A stretch of 6,681 bases of DNA. It comes from a bacterium. GTDB lineage: Bacteria > Vulcanimicrobiota > Vulcanimicrobiia > Vulcanimicrobiales > Vulcanimicrobiaceae. The position numbers and the translations under genes were made by a program. Below the pieces are notes generated by a model that saw nothing but the letters and a program-made list of their open reading frames with translations, did not search any database and had not been told where the DNA came from. The stretch is taken from contig JAKAPO010000134.1 of NCBI GenBank assembly GCA_021807065.1, positions 1 to 6,681 on the forward strand. Reading direction: 5' to 3'. This document shows positions 5,490-6,681 of this stretch, in pieces. Positions within the stretch are counted from its first letter, which is position 1. Every line of letters starts with the position of its first letter.

Positions 5490-6215
5490 TTGAAAACGAG
5501 CAGACTGTTCATACCGGCCGTTGTGCCCCTGATTCTCGCCGTAGGTTGCGCGCACCGGCAACAAACGGCCACTGGCTCCACGGCAAATGCTACTGCTTCG
5601 CCGACGGCACCGCCCTCAGCTGCTACGCTGCAGTCCGCTTCCGCAATCGTGCACGTCGCCAAACCCACGATGCGACCGGCGCAGACAACTCCGGCCCATG
5701 CGAGCACCGCACATCCGGCAGCCGCAACGTCCAGAGCTCACCCCGTGCCGACGCGACGCGGGACAGCGATCCCGCATAAGGCTGTTGCGGTTCGCACGAG
5801 CCCAGCATCGCATAAGGCTCCTGCAGTACGGGCAACTCCCGTCGTTCATCAAGCGCCGGCGACGCCGCCGCAGCGCGTCGCAGCCGCTGTCATCTCGTTC
5901 ACTTCTTCTCAAGTCTCAAGCGGTATGACGCAGTACGCGCAGAGCTGCGCGATATGTCACGGCTCGCGCATGCAAGGAGCCACCGGCCCCGCGCTCGCTG
6001 GAGCGAACGCGCGAGCATCGAGCATCGGCGACTTCTTTGGCTACGTCACCACAAGAATGCCGCAAGGCACCCCCGGCAGCCTTACGCACGATCAATACGT
6101 CGATATCATGGCGTATATTCTGCAGATGAACGGTTATACGGCCTCCGGTACGCCGCTCACATACCAACAAGCAGAAAAATCAACGGCACCGCTTCGCGCT
6201 CCGGCCAACCCGTAA
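5490..6215 (+). CDS. Lipoprotein mono-heme class I cytochrome c with long Ala/Pro/His linker
   Basis: Membrane-tethered periplasmic electron carrier; its redox partner is unknown. The 241 residues begin at TTG with a strong GGAGG site. Residues 1-20 form a lipoprotein signal peptide (RLFIPAVVPLILAVGC) with lipidated Cys20. Residues 21-133 are a low-complexity Ala/Thr/Pro linker that becomes His/Lys/Arg-bearing and ends in a three-copy 12-residue repeat. The cytochrome domain spans about 137-216: heme motif CAICH at 153-157 (two thioether cysteines and the proximal His157), a GPALAG loop, Met190 in TRMPQG as the likely distal ligand, and a C-terminal helix (HDQYVDIMAYILQMNGY). Single-heme soluble domains of this size often serve as electron acceptors for dehydrogenases or as oxidase subunits; the context does not choose. 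The stop is 3 nt from that of the convergent UspA-like gene. Confidence 0.88.
   Translation: MKTSRLFIPAVVPLILAVGCAHRQQTATGSTANATASPTAPPSAATLQSASAIVHVAKPTMRPAQTTPAHASTAHPAAATSRAHPVPTRRGTAIPHKAVAVRTSPASHKAPAVRATPVVHQAPATPPQRVAAAVISFTSSQVSSGMTQYAQSCAICHGSRMQGATGPALAGANARASSIGDFFGYVTTRMPQGTPGSLTHDQYVDIMAYILQMNGYTASGTPLTYQQAEKSTAPLRAPANP
5775..5882 (+). repeat. Three tandem 36-nt (12-residue) repeats in the cytochrome linker
   Basis: Units begin with histidine codons at 5775, 5811 and 5847: HKAVAVRTSPAS, HKAPAVRATPVV, HQAPATPPQRVA (residues 96-131). The first two share the 11-mer CGCATAAGGCT at 5773 and 5809, so the repeat arose by duplication; the third is diverged. Confidence 0.7.
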
Positions 6216-6218
6216 CTG

Positions 6219-6662
6219 CTAGGGACGCAACAGAAGTACGGGGCCGCGTGCGTGATCGACGACGAAGCGCGCGACGTGGCCGACCGAGCGCGGACCCGTT
6301 CCACCACGATGTCCCGCGGACAAGAGCAGCATGACGCCGGCATCGCTCGCCTCGACGATCGCGTGTTCCGCATCGCGACCTCCGATCGCCCGTGACGTCG
6401 CCGCAATCCCGAGGTGCCGGAAGAGGAGGACGCCGCGATCTGCGATCGCTTGCGCCTGCTCTTCGTCGAGGTTCGCATGGCGCGGCGGATGTGGCGGATG
6501 CAGCGGGCCGTGATGACGCTCCGCGATTTGTTCCACGAGCCGCTCCGCAGCGTCACCGTACGCACACCATGATTCCACCGGCTGATAACCGCGCACGAAC
6601 TCAGCCGCCGCGGCCGCGAGCGATTCGTCTTCCACGCCATCGAAACAGACCGCAACCCTCAT
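6219..6662 (-). CDS. UspA-like universal stress protein
   Basis: Small cytoplasmic UspA-fold protein, 147 residues, the normal length for a single-domain member. It begins with a beta strand and acidic residue (MRVAVCFDG, Asp8) as in nucleotide-binding Usp proteins. The C-terminal half has the alpha-beta unit DAEHAIVEASDAGVMLLLSAGH and then GHRGGTGPRSVGHVARFVVD with the final strand GPVLLLRP. The usual nucleotide loop is G-2x-G-9x-G(S/T); here the spacing is G118-2x-G121-7x-G129-His130, so ATP binding is uncertain. Residues 50-62 carry five histidines within a Pro-rich insertion. The ATG at 6662 has AAGGAG (6675 down to 6670) 7 nt upstream, which makes the start secure. TAAAAT at the window edge (6681 down to 6676) might be a -10 box but lies very close to the ribosome-binding site. 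Exact function is unknown. Confidence 0.8.
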   Translation of the reverse strand: MRVAVCFDGVEDESLAAAAAEFVRGYQPVESWCAYGDAAERLVEQIAERHHGPLHPPHPPRHANLDEEQAQAIADRGVLLFRHLGIAATSRAIGGRDAEHAIVEASDAGVMLLLSAGHRGGTGPRSVGHVARFVVDHARGPVLLLRP

Positions 6663-6681
6663 CCTGCTTCTCCTTATTTTA

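Noticed and set aside
5180..5779. A 199-codon plus-strand frame beginning upstream of the cytochrome
   Set aside because: It runs into the cytochrome gene in a different frame, has shadow-type composition and no motif; the cytochrome frame has a signal peptide, CxxCH and a strong ribosome-binding site.

Overview
The window looks like chromosomal DNA of a GC-rich (roughly 60% by eye) Gram-negative-type (diderm) bacterium. The envelope evidence is an Mla-type lipid-transport ATPase and MCE protein, two predicted lipoproteins, and a protein ending in an outer-membrane-like beta region. The MCE protein has the long one-piece architecture known from diderm Terrabacteria such as Veillonella rather than the short proteobacterial MlaD. 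Together with the GC content this would fit a deep-branching lineage (for example the Eremiobacterota/Vulcanimicrobiota type), but the taxon cannot be fixed from this sequence alone.

Layout: (1) 1-2314, plus strand: the 3' part of an MlaF-like ABC ATPase, then a 503-residue MlaD/MCE protein with an inner-membrane anchor, MCE domain, long helical rod and C-terminal beta region. An MlaE-type permease gene would be expected outside the window. (2) 2315-2407: a short intergenic stretch framed by a perfect 11-bp inverted repeat that buries a Shine-Dalgarno sequence. (3) 2408-3331, plus strand: a ketopantoate reductase (panE). (4) Minus strand, running toward panE: a XerC/XerD-type tyrosine recombinase (4173-5126) followed 22 nt later by a DUF4097-like beta-repeat lipoprotein (3368-4150), probably one transcript. 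(5) 5127-5489: a 363-nt gene-free region between the divergent recombinase and cytochrome genes. It has a dyad over the likely recombinase promoter and a strong hairpin. (6) 5490-6215, plus strand: a lipoprotein mono-heme cytochrome c started by TTG, with a long Ala/Pro/His linker containing a 12-residue repeat. (7) 6219-6662, minus strand: a UspA-like protein with a histidine-rich insertion, separated from the cytochrome stop by only 3 nt.

Only two units clearly work together: the MlaF/MlaD pair (phospholipid trafficking between the membranes) and perhaps the recombinase-lipoprotein transcript. The other genes look like housekeeping neighbours. No CRISPR array, transposase, phage gene, tRNA or rRNA was found. 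The points most worth checking are the 2314-2406 RNA-like element, the dyad next to the xer gene, and the trans-envelope MCE protein. None of them proves a new system.
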